Of a DNA stretch of 64,000 nt, positions 1 through 12,090 are shown piece after piece. The stretch comes from Cryptomeria japonica. Taxonomy: Eukaryota; Streptophyta; Pinopsida; Cupressales; Cupressaceae. The notes beneath the pieces are model-generated. The model searched no databases. It worked only from the letters and a program-made list of their open reading frames with translations, and was not told the origin of the DNA. The stretch's first letter is position 1, and every line of letters begins with the position of its first letter. The translations under genes and the position numbers were made by a program. The stretch covers positions 241,202,332 through 241,266,331 of the forward strand of contig NC_081409.1 of the NCBI RefSeq assembly GCF_030272615.1, given 5' to 3'.

Positions 1-146
1 TAAAATGTGAAACCTTTTTGCAGTGACCCGTGCATAGGTCATTCATATGTAAACTTTGTTTCACTGCTTGATATTTGAATGAATATGTTCACTTGTAAAA
101 ATGACTCCTATTCATCATATTGTCTATTTTTTGGATGTATGATAAG

Positions 147-205
147 GCTCTTTGGAAAATCTGCTCCAGAATCTTGATCTAGTTGCAGAAGGTGCCATAC
201 GAGAG
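147..205 (+). CDS. Putative internal exon (A) of an unidentified host gene
   Basis: Seen: a 59-nt stretch preceded by a pyrimidine-containing AG acceptor (145-146) and followed by a GTGAGC donor (206). One frame is open, giving a segment containing ENLLQNLDLVAEGAIRE. It starts with two bases that complete a split codon and ends in phase 0. The next candidate exon, at 544, also starts in phase 0. The sequence does not match the surrounding transposons. Inference: an exon of a gene running left to right whose earlier exons lie outside the window. I do not recognise the protein. A 59-nt open stretch could be open by chance, so support comes mainly from the splice signals and the phase agreement with the other three exons. 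Confidence 0.45.
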
Positions 206-420
206 GTGAGCTCTTGGTTTGAAATCAATCTCAGCTAATATATACACACATATTATAATCACCTGGAGATGTGGGTGTATTTGTGCTCATATGTGAGCAG
301 GGATGTCATTCAGATCAGGGTACAGGAATAGAAGAATAAGGGTATGGCTAAATAGTGTAAAAATATTGTCACTAGAAGCATCCCTTGTTCCTATACTGGA
401 GATTCTTGATGAGGATAAAT

Positions 421-436
421 ACACACACACACACAC
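421..436. repeat. (AC)8 microsatellite
   Basis: Eight AC dinucleotides in the spacer between putative exons A and B. The rest of 206-543 shows no other feature. Confidence 0.9.
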
Positions 437-543
437 ATCATATAATTCAGCCACAATATGAATGCCATTTAGGATTCTCTTTCTCTCTGATTTAGACTGC
501 ACAAGTAAAGATGCTAACAATACCATATTCATGTGTTTAACAG

Positions 544-588
544 GCTCTGATATCGAACAATGGTCAAGCACTTCTTAGCAAAGACTTG
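544..588 (+). CDS. Putative internal exon (B) of the same host gene
   Basis: Seen: an exon of exactly 15 codons, encoding ALISNNGQALLSKDL, preceded by TTTAACAG and followed by GTAATA. It is in phase 0 at both ends, continuing the phase in which exon A ends. Inference: the donor at 589 opens the very long intron whose next recognisable exon of the same phase and strand is at 59042. No transposon family in the window contains this sequence. It is short, so transcript evidence would be needed to confirm it. Confidence 0.45.
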
Positions 589-899
589 GTAATATTGGAC
601 AGTTCCTTTATTTGCATCTGATTTCAACTCCTTAATACTGTTGTCATTTATTATTTATAAATTGGAACAGTAATGGCCAACAGAACAACAAAGTTAAAAA
701 GAAATAAAAATTACATTAACGTCTGTAATGATTAAAGTAGCTTGAAGGGACTTGATTGCAAAAACAGGCTGCAATATCAACTAGAAGCCAAGATTATGAA
801 CTGAGAAAGTAATTAAAACCATAAATGGTCCTACCTGGAGGGGGTGAATCCAAGAACGGATAAACCCTAGACAAGTCAAAAAAGATGAAATCATTAATC

Positions 900-3800
900 C
901 ATATAAATCAAATAACTATATGAAAGTAAAGGTCCTCTCCAAAGAAATTAATGCATCTGAGAAATCAATGCAAGTAAAAAAGAAATTAAAAGACATTCTA
1001 TTGATGTCCACAAACAACCAAAGAAGTTCAATGCAACTCAAAAGTAAATCTAGTTCCAAGAGAAAAGTCCAAGTCACTCAGAATCAGTCAAGACACCTGA
1101 AAATCAATGGAATCTTATCAAAGTGTTGAAGACACGAAAGCATAAAGGACAAAATGAAAAAAAAGAAGAGGGTTTCCCTGTTTTCTGCAGCAGAATGTTG
1201 TTTTGTGCTGTCAAGTGAGTTTTTGGCATGGAATTTACCCATTTGAATGATCCATAAACTATAAAGATATTCTTTAACTAGTTTGCCAAACTCTAATATT
1301 GTCAGTCTTAAAATGAGAGTGCAAATGGCTGAAATACTTGAGAAAATGTAAGGAAGAACAAGAGACAATATGGGAGATTCAAACACCATGCAAATGAAAC
1401 CAAGATACTTTGGAGAAATTCTTTATGGGTAAAAATACCAGTAAATGTGAGAAAACACTCACTTCATGCCTAAAAATGGGTTTACAAAGATTGACGTTTA
1501 ACTCCCAAAGAGTCATCGAAAGACTTCCAATGAGACACTTTGCTTTCAAATCTTCCATGACAGTCATGAGGATGAGTAAATACTATGCAAAATCTCTGTA
1601 ATGTCCCCTAATGGGAATTTTTTTAATTTAATCCTGAGACAACAATTCCAACTTAAGGTGAGAATTGTAATATAAAATTTACCCAAACTGATGACATGTT
1701 ATTATGATATGTAGCTTAAAATTTTAAGAATAGTTCGGAAGATAGAACTTTATCTTCCCAATTAATGCTATCATTTCTCTTCTTCTATATTTGCCCAATG
1801 TCTTTCCTTTATATTGCTTATAGTGATCAAGCCAAGTTGCTGTTTTTGATTTAAAATCTGAAAGCATGCAATGGACTCCTCAATGTTGCTTATAGTTGTT
1901 TCCAATATGACAATATGAATTTGCTGAAGTCTGTTATCTGTCAATTTACATCAATGATGTAGTTTGCTGTGTCTGATTTGTCTTTAGAAATGTGCAACGA
2001 TGGTGGTGTTATTCCTGGTTACTATCTGTAAGTATATGCTACAAAATTTATGCCAAAGGTGAGTGATTAACTGAGTGATCCAATAAGGGCCCATAGAAGT
2101 AAGAGACAATCGATGATCCCCTGAATTGATGTTTGAAACTTGTTTTATACCTCTATCTTCCTAAAGGTCACGTCTTTTGGAATAGCCATTTCTTGAAGAG
2201 TCATGTCTTTTCCGTTAATGATTATTGTTGTTAACGTAGGAAGTTATCTTAATAATTAATGACATTGCACCACTTCATTATACTAACCGATATTGCTTAT
2301 CCTTATGTTGATCACCTAATCGGTTGGCCATCTATATGACTTTGGTGCATGTTGATAAGTAATCACTATCGTATCTTCTTATAATCGATGTTTATTATAT
2401 CTTCTCCACTTAGGCATCCCTTTACTTAATATAATGTATCATTATTGGTGTTTGCACTAGCTTGGATATTACTCTAATTCATTATTGATGAATATAATAA
2501 CTTCCATTGTTATCGATATATGCCTGAACCGAGAATGATCATGTTTGATCTTTGAAGCATTGTTACCACCGATTCTTTTTAATCATTATTTTTAAGCCCT
2601 AATCGATCTTCAAAATGATGTTGGTTAGGTGTCAGTTTGCCTCCTTGCCTGAGTTGACATTGTTAATCATTATCGACAATGATACCATCACCAACTATAG
2701 CTTGTATATGTTACGTCATCCTTAAATACGATAGCCTCCACAATGCTTACGTTCCTCTTTTCCTTATCAACTCTAATGTAGCCGAGTGTATTTGTAATGT
2801 TCTTTCCACATCCATTTGCCAATCTGCCCCAAGTCAATATTTCTTAATTAGTCGATGTCTCCTTGTATTTAATTGCCAACCAATATAGAATCATTGTTTA
2901 ACCACTGATCACTCAATGATTTCTAAGTAGCTGATTATATTATGTGTCCATATGATCAATAGTATTATCACCGTATTACCTTCGTACATCCTCGTAATGT
3001 TTGGTATTACTATTCATCTGCACTCATTAATTAATTTATTATGATAGGCCATACTAATTTCGATATTAGTTATATCTCTGCCACCTGTCGATATTGAATC
3101 TAGATGGATATCGTTGATAACATAATGGTCATTATTTTACCAATCAATGTTCTAAGTATTGTCATTTCCTCCTCTGGATGACGATACGTCTTTATTGCTA
3201 CCTTGGATCGATTAGTCTATATTATTGAATATCAATTACGTAGGATTTTGTTTAGAAATTACTCAATACTATTGCCCTTAATGGTTTGTCCTAGTTACTA
3301 TCCAAACTTTAGTGCTGTTTTCTATTCTAAACTTTATGAGTGCCATGAGAGCTCTTGTCTTCACTGACCCGTGTTTCTCCAATACTCTCGATTAGTATGT
3401 ATCATCAAACTGTTACTAAATCACTGTACTCTTTTTCATTCAGCCTTTCTAACATAGAAGGCTCAAACAAGTCTAACTCAATCAAATAAATTTATATCTT
3501 TAATTTATATTTCAATATATACTTTGCCAATAGGTCTTGCTATTGTCTCCAATGAATCGCTGTGTAAGGCTGACCCATTGCTTAAGTTTTGCAGACTTAT
3601 AATCACATATAACGATAATACAAGGAGCTTTCTCAATATCAACAATACTTGATGAGTTTCAGTTTGGGGACATCACAATCTCACTAAATAGCTCTTAAGA
3701 CTCAAGCATATCTAATTCAACCTCCAATAGATAATGAATAGATTCTCCCGCCATAGAGAAGTTGGAACAAACATCCTAAAGGAAGATAGGGAAAATTCAA

Positions 3801-3935
3801 AATCTGGAACAATACCGGACGCCCTGACTGCATGAAACAGATTCGTTGCATCTGATAGAGAGGTGATCTTGCATTTGCCATGGTATTTGATGAGTTCACT
3901 ATGACAAGTCCAAGTCACTCAGAATCAATCAAGAC
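900..3935 (-). mobile_element. 3'-region fragment of the gag-protease retroelement (alpha), split by a solo LTR
   Basis: Read on the minus strand, 3906-3683 followed by 1591-1095 aligns closely, by eye, to the plus-strand stretch 11345-12090. A solo LTR (1597-3677) interrupts it. The family signature includes the fragments TTACATTTTCTCAAGTATTT and GGTGTCTTGAC. A 28-base direct repeat with one mismatch lies at 1067-1094 and 3908-3935, so the alpha 3' region was probably tandemly duplicated. There is no intact coding sequence here; short reading frames are remnants of the repeat. The left boundary near 900 is approximate; 589-900 shows no recognisable feature. Confidence 0.6.
1597..3677. mobile_element. 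Solo LTR, about 2.1 kb, TSD ATCTC
   Basis: Seen: the segment starts TGTAATGTCCCC and ends GGGGACATCACA, so its ends are nearly perfect inverted repeats with the TG...CA of an LTR. It is flanked by a 5-bp direct repeat ATCTC at 1592-1596 and 3678-3682. Removing it rejoins a sequence that is continuous in the related copy near 11580. No gag, pol, primer site or second LTR is visible inside. The interior is AT-rich and has no convincing reading frame. Confidence 0.8.
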
Positions 3936-4385
3936 CAATGTTACAAGACTTAGACTCGGACTCGGACTTGGACTTGGTGCCTAAACTTGGCAAAAACTCA
4001 ACCAAGACTCGACAAATTGAAAACCCCAATAAATTCAAAGATTTTTAAGGATTTAAAACCTGTTTCATGGAACCTTTAATAAATAAACCTTAAAGACACA
4101 ATAATCTCATCAAATAGAAGCTACTTTGAACACATAGGCAAGTTTACATTGATCACATTAGTATAATTGCTAATTGTAGGCTTGAACTGAAGGAAATAAG
4201 TTAAACTAAATAACACATTAGAAATATAAATAGTGTCAAATGTCTACAAAATCCATGGAATATGAAATCCATGGCATCAAAATGTCAAAATATATATCAA
4301 AATAAAAGCTAGAGCTTAGAAGTCTAAGGCTTAGAGGAGCCAATATTAGTGACCACTCGACCCCGCAACCATCCTACGCATAGTT
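3936..4385 (-). mobile_element. 3' end of a minus-strand hAT element
   Basis: Begins CAATGTTACAAGACTTAG followed by GACTCGGACTCGG-type subterminal repeats, matching the 3' end of the complete hAT-D element (CAAAGCTGGAAAACTTGG at 39322). A short minus-strand reading near 4320-4380 resembles the last residues of the hAT tails elsewhere in the window. The eight bases before it, 3928-3935 (ATCAAGAC), look like one copy of its target site. The rest of this element appears to be missing or rearranged. Confidence 0.5.
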
Positions 4386-5056
4386 AGACTACTTGCATAA
4401 AACTTGACAAGTTTTTAAACTTGTAGAGTTTTTTTTTGCTGGTGAGTAGTAAGTAGTAACGCCATTTACTCGTCGAGTATTTGACAAAAACTCGCCAAAA
4501 ACTTGCCGACTCCGTGTGAAAAACTTGGCCGCCCAAGGATATAAGCAGAAAACGTAATAAAAAAGAGCCCATTTCATCATTTTGTGTTTTCTATTTTGCT
4601 GGTAAGGGGGAAAATGCCCTCCCAAACATTTGCAAACCGATTTCCATCGATTCTTGTCAATGATAAGCGGATTTGAGGTGGTTTTTGAAGCAAAATCAGA
4701 ATCCCAGGCAGTTTTTCTGATTTTTTTCCTATGTTTTTTTAAAACATTTTATTTATTTTTTGTTGCATCTAGTAAATAGAAAATCATTCCTAAGTAATCA
4801 AAAGTGATTTAGAGTCATTGGAATAAGATTTAACACCATTTTTGACAATGTTTGTTGATTTTTTCATTGTTTTTTGAAGAATCTTCAGTTTTTCAAAAAA
4901 ATTTAAACCATAACAGTTTTTTAAAAAAATTTTGACTTTCAATGATGTCTAAATTTATTTAAACTAATTTAGATAGTTTGCTAAAAAATTTAACTGAAAT
5001 ATTAACTTCGTCTTTTCACTTTTATACGTAGGTTAACAGTTAACCATTAATTTATA

Positions 5057-8000
5057 ATGGCAAATATAGGTGGTTCAGCTTCAACTTCAGGGTCTAACTA
5101 GCTAGTAGATGCATGCCCATCTCTAGGCACCCATCGTAAAGGTGCTAGAGATAGGGCTTGGTAGTATGCCTTTGAAGGACCAAAACCTGGCTCAGTGATA
5201 TGCATTAAATGTGAAGGAATATTTCATGAAGGCATAAACCGCCTCAAATACCACCTTGCAAGCATCGAGAAGCATGATGCTAGGGTATGTCCTGAAGCCA
5301 CAAAAGAAATAAAAAGAGAAATTAATGTCGTACTTGCAGCTGAGGATGAGAAAAAGTTGCAAAAGGAGAGGGCAAAACTAGCCATGAGAACAACCATAGT
5401 TGAATCTCAAGGTGCTTCAATTGACCTTGAAGAAGAAGCACTTCAGGGCATAGTGGGCTCTCGTCGTGGCCCATGTATCTGCAAAGCCAACACCACCTCG
5501 ACCTCCACTTCTACTTCTTCTAGTAGAGCACCTGCTGCATCACCATCAGTGGCATAGTCTTAGGTAATTATTTTGTGCCCAAGAACACACCTGGAGCACA
5601 ACCATCATTAGAGGCAACTAGATGGAATAGGGAGGTGCATGAGAAAACAAACATTGCATGTGTCGATTTTTGGTACTTCAACAACAACCCATTCAATGTG
5701 GTAGACAATCTTTATTGGCTTAGTTTGGTTACCACATTGACAGTTTCAGAAAAAAGGACATGGGTGGGAGGTTAGTAAACAGTCCACTTGATTTCATTTT
5801 TAAATGTTTTTCTTGTTTATTAAATCAGAATTGTGTACTAAGACCTAATTTCACTTTCTATTTGTAGGTTGCTCACAAATGCAAATGATAGGGCAAAGGA
5901 AGTGGTGGAGGACCAAAGAAAAGAATGGAGAAAATATGGCTGCATTGTTCTTTCTGATGGGTGCAAAGATGACAAAAACCACACCGTAATTAATTTTTTG
6001 GTTACAATGTGGTGTTCCTGAAATCGGTGGATGCCTCCAACTGTTGGCATATTGGCATAATTGATAGAGATGATGATGTACCGATAAAGAATGATATGAG
6101 GATATTGATGGATTGTTGGTGATGATATAATTGTGATATGATGCTCTATGATCAGTTATTTGTGTTGCCATTGATGGCAACCATGTTTGTTTATGTTTGG
6201 TATATCATCTAAGTTATCTAAGTATAGCCTAACCGGTAATGAATTGAGTTGGACAACAAAACTGCTAAGTTGACAGTGAACCGATAAGCAAGAACAGTGA
6301 AGGAGATGGTTGTTGTAGAGATCCGTGTTGAGTTAGGCGTTGCGGTTTGGAATGTATGCTTATGACATTATAACGAGTCTATGACTGGAACCGCATCATG
6401 TTTGGAGAACCGAAAGTCATGTTTATAATTGACTATTGTATGTTCAGTGCAGGGTTTGAGAACCGGTGACAAGATCTTTAACCGGTGATGTTTTATGGTT
6501 TGGCGGTGACTCTTATCATGTTCATTACTTAGTGATGACGTGTTAGAAACTGTGTGATGATAAGATTGCATTTAAGCGCGTACAAGGATCGGATTTCTTG
6601 GGAAACAACAAAGTGCTTAGCAAAATGTGTAAAGGGTTTGACAGCTTATCAGATCAATGTGCAGTGATGTGTTATGATCACTCATCGACTGTAATTGTCT
6701 TGAAATTTGTTGTAATGATCTGTATGATGAACTGTAATGATTTATTATGATCTGATATGATCTATGATGTAAATTCATTGTAAGTTAGGGTTATGTAACC
6801 AACCTAATTGTAAAGTGTATTTAGGTAAAGTTTGAGAAGATTTAGTGTGTCGGTGATTAGAGAAGGAGAGTGTGCCGAACCAGATTGAGATGTTTGCATG
6901 TGTGAAGCAGATTGGAGCTGAAATGGAACTGTACTAGCAAGCATAGAGTGCATTAATCAGATCATTTATCTATTGTTTCCTAACAGTTGCAGCAGTATTA
7001 AAATCCCTTAACCTGGTAGGTCCTAATAGGCCTGATCTTCTAAATCTCTTCACCGGGTGACTCATTAATTTGGGTTTAAATCCTTTAGCAAGGTTACTCC
7101 TAACAGGGCTGAGGTTGAAATCTCTTCATCGGGTGACTCCTAACAGGGTCTACTCTTAACCGGGCATTATTGTAAAGCTCCTAACCAGGCTAGACCTTTA
7201 ACAGGGCGCATTCCGAAAGAGTGCAAATTTTGTGGGTACCAATTCCCACCGTGGTTTTTCCCATTTGGGTTTCCAAGTGAAAAATCTCTGTGTTCATATG
7301 GTGGCTGATTTGTTTATGTGTGGATTTGATATCATTACATTGCTTACATGTTGATGAATACATGAATGAGTAGTTTGGTAAATCTGCTTTAAGTGATTGA
7401 TTGAGTAGTTACCAATATTGGTTATGAACCGTTTATGAGAAGTATTTTCAGATTGGTAAAAGATTTCAGTTTATTGTTATCACTGATTCACACCCCCCCC
7501 CTCTCGGTAATAATCGGATCCTCACAATAACACCAACAAGGTGAAAAATGGTAAAACTTTGGTTCTAATGTTGGAGCAAATTGTCATGGAGGTGGGAGTT
7601 GAGAATGTGGTGCAAATAATCACAGATAATTCAGCAACATATGTGGCAGCAGGTAGAATCCTCCAAGATAAGCACCCCACTCTTTTTTGGTCACCTTGTG
7701 CAGCACATGTCCTTGACCTTCTTTTGGAGGACATAGGAAAACTTGATTTGGGTGGCTCTAGTTGTGGAAAATGCAAGGAGGAGCACAAAATATATTTACA
7801 ATCACCCTTGGGTTCTTCACTTGATAAGAGAGCACACCCAAGGGAGATATTTGGTAAGAGCGGGTGTCACAAGGTTTGCAACAATTTTCTTAATGTTGCA
7901 AAGCATTATTGGTGCATTGACTTCTTTGAGACAAATGTTTGTGATTCAAGCATCTGCATGGCTAGACTCACCTTATTCAAAGAAACCTGAAGGAGAGGGT

Positions 8001-8837
8001 GTTGCATGCATAGTCTTTGACAACCTATTTGCACAAAGAGTTGTAGAGATTGTGATGGTAACTTCAAAACTTGAATATTTAATTATTCTTGATTCAAGTC
8101 TCTCATTATTAATTTGTAACTTCAATAATTAATCTTTTTGTAGTTTGTATTTTTCAATTGTAGGTGTCGGAGCCCTTGGTTAGAGTTCTCCACTTGGTAG
8201 ATGGGGATCAAACCCCAATGGGGTATGTTTATGAGGCCATGGATAGGGACAAGGAGTCTATGAAAAATTACTACAAGGGGGATAGACTCAAATATGATCC
8301 CATTTGGGAAATTATTGATAAGATTTGGAACAATTAGCTCCACCAACCCATTCATGCTCTCGTTTCAAGTTCGAGGATTCTTACTCAGATCCTAATGAAG
8401 AGGTCATGAGGGCCTCACTACATGCATTCAAAAGATGATACCTGAGGTTGAGGTGAAAGACCTTCTTGTGGCCGAACTCCAAAATTATGAGGAAGCAAGG
8501 GGTAAGCTATTCTCTTCAGAGCTGGCCAGGAGAGGAAGAACCACTCAAACCCCAAGTATAATATTTGCCATTTGGATTTTGGGGTCTAAAGTAATTGATA
8601 AAATTTGTTTTCACTTTTCACTTTGCTTTCTAAATTTTCAATATTTTATTTTGCAGATGCTTGGTGGCAAAGTTGGGTTGAAAACCCCAAATCTCAAAAA
8701 ATTTGTCCTCAAAATCTTATGTCAGCCTTGTAGTTCATCCAATTGTGAGCGCAATTAGAGCTTGTTTGAGGCCATCCACACAAAGAAGAGGAGCAAGTTA
8801 GCTCAAAAACGCCTCAATGACCTTGTCTTTGTGCATT
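5057..8837 (+). pseudogene. hAT-A transposase, multiply broken
   Basis: Family role: DNA transposase of the plant hAT superfamily with an N-terminal BED zinc finger, a DUF659 (RNase-H-fold) core and a C-terminal dimerisation domain. Seen: an ATG at 5057; a BED finger at about 5190-5290 (CIKCEGIFHEG, then H and C ligands); coding resumes from about 5575, and the DUF659 core runs 5868-6041 and continues 7538-7760 (DGCKDD; VVQIITDNSATYVAAG; FWSPCAAHVLDLLLEDI). A middle portion lies at about 7760-8540, and the dimerisation motif with SSSNCERN is near 8720-8760. Breaks: TAG stops near 5099 and 5162, a frameshift near 5560, the inserted LTR, and a TAG where the family has Trp after CERN. The last residues are cut off at 8837. 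Intron positions were inferred from loss of coding and are uncertain. Confidence 0.75.
6042..7532 (+). mobile_element. Solo LTR of a copia-type element, TSD CCAAC
   Basis: Seen: TGTTGGCAT start, AATAACA end, 1491 bp, flanked by CCAAC at 6037-6041 and 7533-7537. Removing it restores an uninterrupted hAT-A reading frame across the junction. It resembles the LTR at 61756-63251 in start, length, repeated ACCGGT-type motifs and a C-rich run before a CTCTC motif near the 3' end, so both belong to one Ty1/copia family. Recombination between the two LTRs of a full element is the usual origin. Confidence 0.85.
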
Positions 8838-11800
8838 CAGAAGCAACAAGTTGGTTTCGTTAATCGTGGCATCTAGTATCACTTCAGATTCCAAAATTTT
8901 ATTCTCTTCCTTTGGATGGTCCTTCCAAATTCCCTATGGTAGAAGAGTCTATTTATAACACTTTGCAAATTGAATTAGATATATTTGGCCTTAATTCTCT
9001 TGGTGAGAGCTGTTTAGTGAGATTTTGTATTGTATTTGTTCATGCTGGTGACTATTATAGAAGATTTGAGGGAAAAGAGTTTCAATGGGAGTCTTTGATT
9101 GATATTTGGGGAGATAAACATCTTGTCGGAGCTCGGTAGAAGGCCCAAGGGGCTATGTAATCAATCTTTGCAAACCATTGTTAGCACTAAATGAGTGCTT
9201 GCTCACGTTTGCTGGATATTTTATCCACAAGAGAGCTCCTCCAGGGTATCTTGGTCTCATTTTAATCGTGTTTGAATCTCTTGTATTGTTTCTTGTTCTT
9301 CCTTACATTTTCTCAAGTATTTCAGCCATTTTCTCTCACATTTTAAGACTAATCATATCTGTTTTTGGCAAACTAGTTAAGGAAATCCTTGTATTTTTCA
9401 GGTCAAGTGGTACCAAGGCAAGTTCATTCATTTAAAAGTATGTGTTTTGAGTGTTCTATAGGTTCATGTCCATAACTAGACTGTGTGGAAAGAAGATTCT
9501 ACCTTTCTAAAGAGACGGTGAATCTCACGAGTGGACGAATGAGCTGAGGAGCATATCAAAAGGAGAGTATTGAGTATCCTAAAGTAAGGTTTTCTAAAAT
9601 CAAGGCTGAAACAACAAGCTGTCTTAACCTGAGGGCTGAAACAACAATCCTATCTTAATTTGTGGTGTCTATGAGGAGCTTGATGAAGGCACTTATGGAG
9701 ACGTTGGATAAGGATACAACCTACTCCAATGAGGGGGAGTCTTTTGAAAAGCAAAAAGAGCCTTCCAAACGATTTCCTATTCAAGCCAGAGGCCAAGATT
9801 GAGATATCGTCATTCACTAGTGATGTGGATGCAAAGAAGCTGGACAATCGGATTACTCATCTTGAGGTGTATTTCAGCATGCAAACCTTCACCTTGGATC
9901 AAAAGATCTCACTTGCTAGACTAAAGGTGGCCAAACACTTCGTGACTTAGTTTGAGAGACTCTTGTTTTCATTTTCTCATCTCTTGTCTTCATTTGAGAC
10001 TTCTATAAGATGTTGGGAGCATTTTAAGCAATTAATTAGGAAGCAATTCCATCTAATATATCATAAGTAAAGAGTATGGAATGGCAATATATTAAGCAAA
10101 AAGAAGGCCAAAGTGTACAAGAAAACACTAGTGAATTACAAAGGAAGGTTGTACAAATGGGTAAAGATGTATTGGAAGAAGTACTAATGAAGTATATCGG
10201 AGGTGTTCATAATCACCTTCGTAGGTCTATATATTAGTTTCTAAATATGTTGACATCAATGAAGCATGCGTACATGCTCATTATCTAGAGATAGAAGGTA
10301 ACACTTCATCAACCAAGTCTAATGAAGTTGAGGCCACTAAAATGGATAAAAAGGTAAATAAATCCACACTTTGTGATAATTGTGGAAAGGATGGTCATGC
10401 AGAGTCCTCATGTTGGAAATTGCATCTGGAAATGAACCTTGAAAAACAAGATAAAAGGAGAAAGAAAAAAACCTTGCCTTCTATGAGTGAAGAGTAAGAC
10501 ACTAGAGTGAGTAAAAAGGGTAAAACAATTGATGGAAATTCTGATGAAGATTCTAAGTTTACTTACACTACTAAAAGGATTGATGAGCTAGCAAAAGAAG
10601 CATTTTTTACCATCAAGGTTGATGTAGTTTGTATTTAATGTTGAACATCTGTTTGATTCATGCTCTCAAACTAACTTGGCTTCAAAGGATTTGCTGGATA
10701 AGGTAGGCCATAAAACTATTCAACGTCCCAAACCTTATAGGTTGAACTTTGTTGATGAAATAGTGTTTGATGTTGCTCCTCTAGACATGTCTAGTATCAT
10801 CTTGGACAGTTCATACTTGTATGACCACAAGGCAGTCTTCTATAAGAGGGTTGACAGATAATCATCAAGAATATTAGGTTTGTCATATTGTATGCTTGCC
10901 ATGGTAACAAGCAACCTGAGAAGGTGCTCAATCTTCAAGGGAAAATGCTTCCTTCGGAAAGAACAAAAGTTATGAAAGTTTCTCCAAGTTCAAGCAATAT
11001 ATTTCTTATCAGACAAAATTTGAGACAAAGTTGTACCAGATTTTGTTTTATGTTCACTTTGTGGTGCAAGCCAAGGTGGTAGAAAAGTCATCAAATGAAG
11101 AGCCCTCATCTATTGAGTTTGATAGCTTTTGGGGCCAAAATCTACCTAATTGGAGAGGTGATTCAAAAATGGATCTAGTTTTGTGTTCACTAGTATGTTT
11201 TGGGATAGAGAACTACTTCTTGTATGCTGAAAAATGTTCAGGATGATATGGGACATCCATATGCAGGTTTTGATATACAAGAAGATTTTCAAAACAAAGT
11301 ATTTTGTTACTTTTGGCAAAATTGCCCATTTGTATAGGCAGTGAAAGCATAACTGTCACAGTGAACTCATCAAATACCATGGTAAATGCAAGATCAGCTC
11401 TCTATCAGAAGCAACGAATCTGTTTCATGCAGTCAGGGCATCCAATAATGTTCCAGATTTTGAATTTTCCCTATCTTCCTTTAGGATGTTTGTTCCAGCT
11501 TCTCTATGACAGGAGAATCTATTTATTATCTATTGGAGGTTGAATTAGATATGCTTGAGTCTTAAGAGTTTTTTAGTGAGATTTTGCATAGTATTTACTA
11601 TTTACCATCCTCATGACTGTCATGGAAGATTTGAAGGCAAAGTATCTCATTGGAAGTCTTTGACTGACTATTGGGGAGTTGAACATCAACCTTTGTAAAC
11701 CATTTTTAGGCATGAAGTGAGTGTTTGCTCACATTTACTGGTATTTTTACCCATAAAAAAATTCTCCAAAGTATCTTGGTTTCATTGCATGGTGTTTGAA

Positions 11801-12090
11801 TCTCTCATATTGTCTCTTGTTCTTCCTTACATTTTCTCAAGTATTTCAGCCATTTGCACTCTCATTTTAAGACTAACAATATAAGAGTTTGGAAAACTAG
11901 TTAAAGAATATCTTTATAGTTTGTGGATCATTCAAATGGGTGAATTCCATGTCAAAAACTCACTTGACAGCACAAAAAAAAAATTCTGCAGAAAACAGGG
12001 AAACCCTCTTCTTTTTTTTTCATTTTGTTCTTTATGCTTTCGCGCCTTCAACACTTGGATAAGATTCCATTGATTTTCAGGTGTCTTGAC
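8838..12090 (+). mobile_element. Alpha: decayed retroelement with gag and protease but no RT
   Basis: Two diverged related blocks flank the interior: 8838-9405 and about 11395-12090 share collinear motifs (TCTTGTTCTTCCTTACATTT and others) and probably represent old LTRs. A degenerate tRNA-Met-type primer site, TGGTACCAAGGC, follows the left block at 9408-9419. The interior has gag, zinc knuckle and protease remnants but no RT, RNase H or integrase. No clean TSD was found. A hAT end joins directly at 12091 after GTCTTGAC. Related minus-strand fragments lie at 900-3935 and 14500-14760. Confidence 0.55.
9670..10860 (+). pseudogene. Gag-protease polyprotein remnant of alpha
   Basis: Role: capsid and processing protease of a Ty3/gypsy-type retroelement. 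Seen: a gag-like stretch around 9770-9950 with HLEVYFSMQTFTLDQKIS; a second gag segment at about 10077-10230 with GQSVQEYTSELQRKV; one CCHC knuckle at 10372-10413 (CX2CX4HX4C, CDNCGKDGHAESSC); and a retropepsin-like segment at 10640-10860 with FDSCSQTNLASKDLLDKVG and LDMSSIILDSSYLYDHKAVF. The usual catalytic D-S/T-G is not intact (DSCS). Several frameshifts and stops separate the pieces. No RT follows; 10861-11395 is non-coding remnant. The arrangement resembles non-autonomous gag-only elements known from plants, or it may be a deleted full-length gypsy. Confidence 0.65.

Larger units (their letters stand above)
4386..8837 (+). mobile_element. hAT-A: decayed BED/DUF659-type hAT transposon
   Basis: The 5' part (about 4386-4560) is rich in ACTTG and ACTCG motifs, as in the 5' terminal regions of related copies. 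A non-coding leader runs to 5056, then broken transposase exons run to 8837. A solo LTR sits inside at 6042-7532. The right end is lost: the coding sequence stops abruptly where the gag-protease retroelement begins at about 8838. Ends were assigned by similarity, so coordinates are approximate. Confidence 0.6.

Noticed and set aside
1065-1094. Interpretation of the 28-base repeat as the TSD of a LINE
   Set aside because: No poly(A) or LINE coding is present, and the repeat is part of alpha sequence, so a tandem duplication explains it better.
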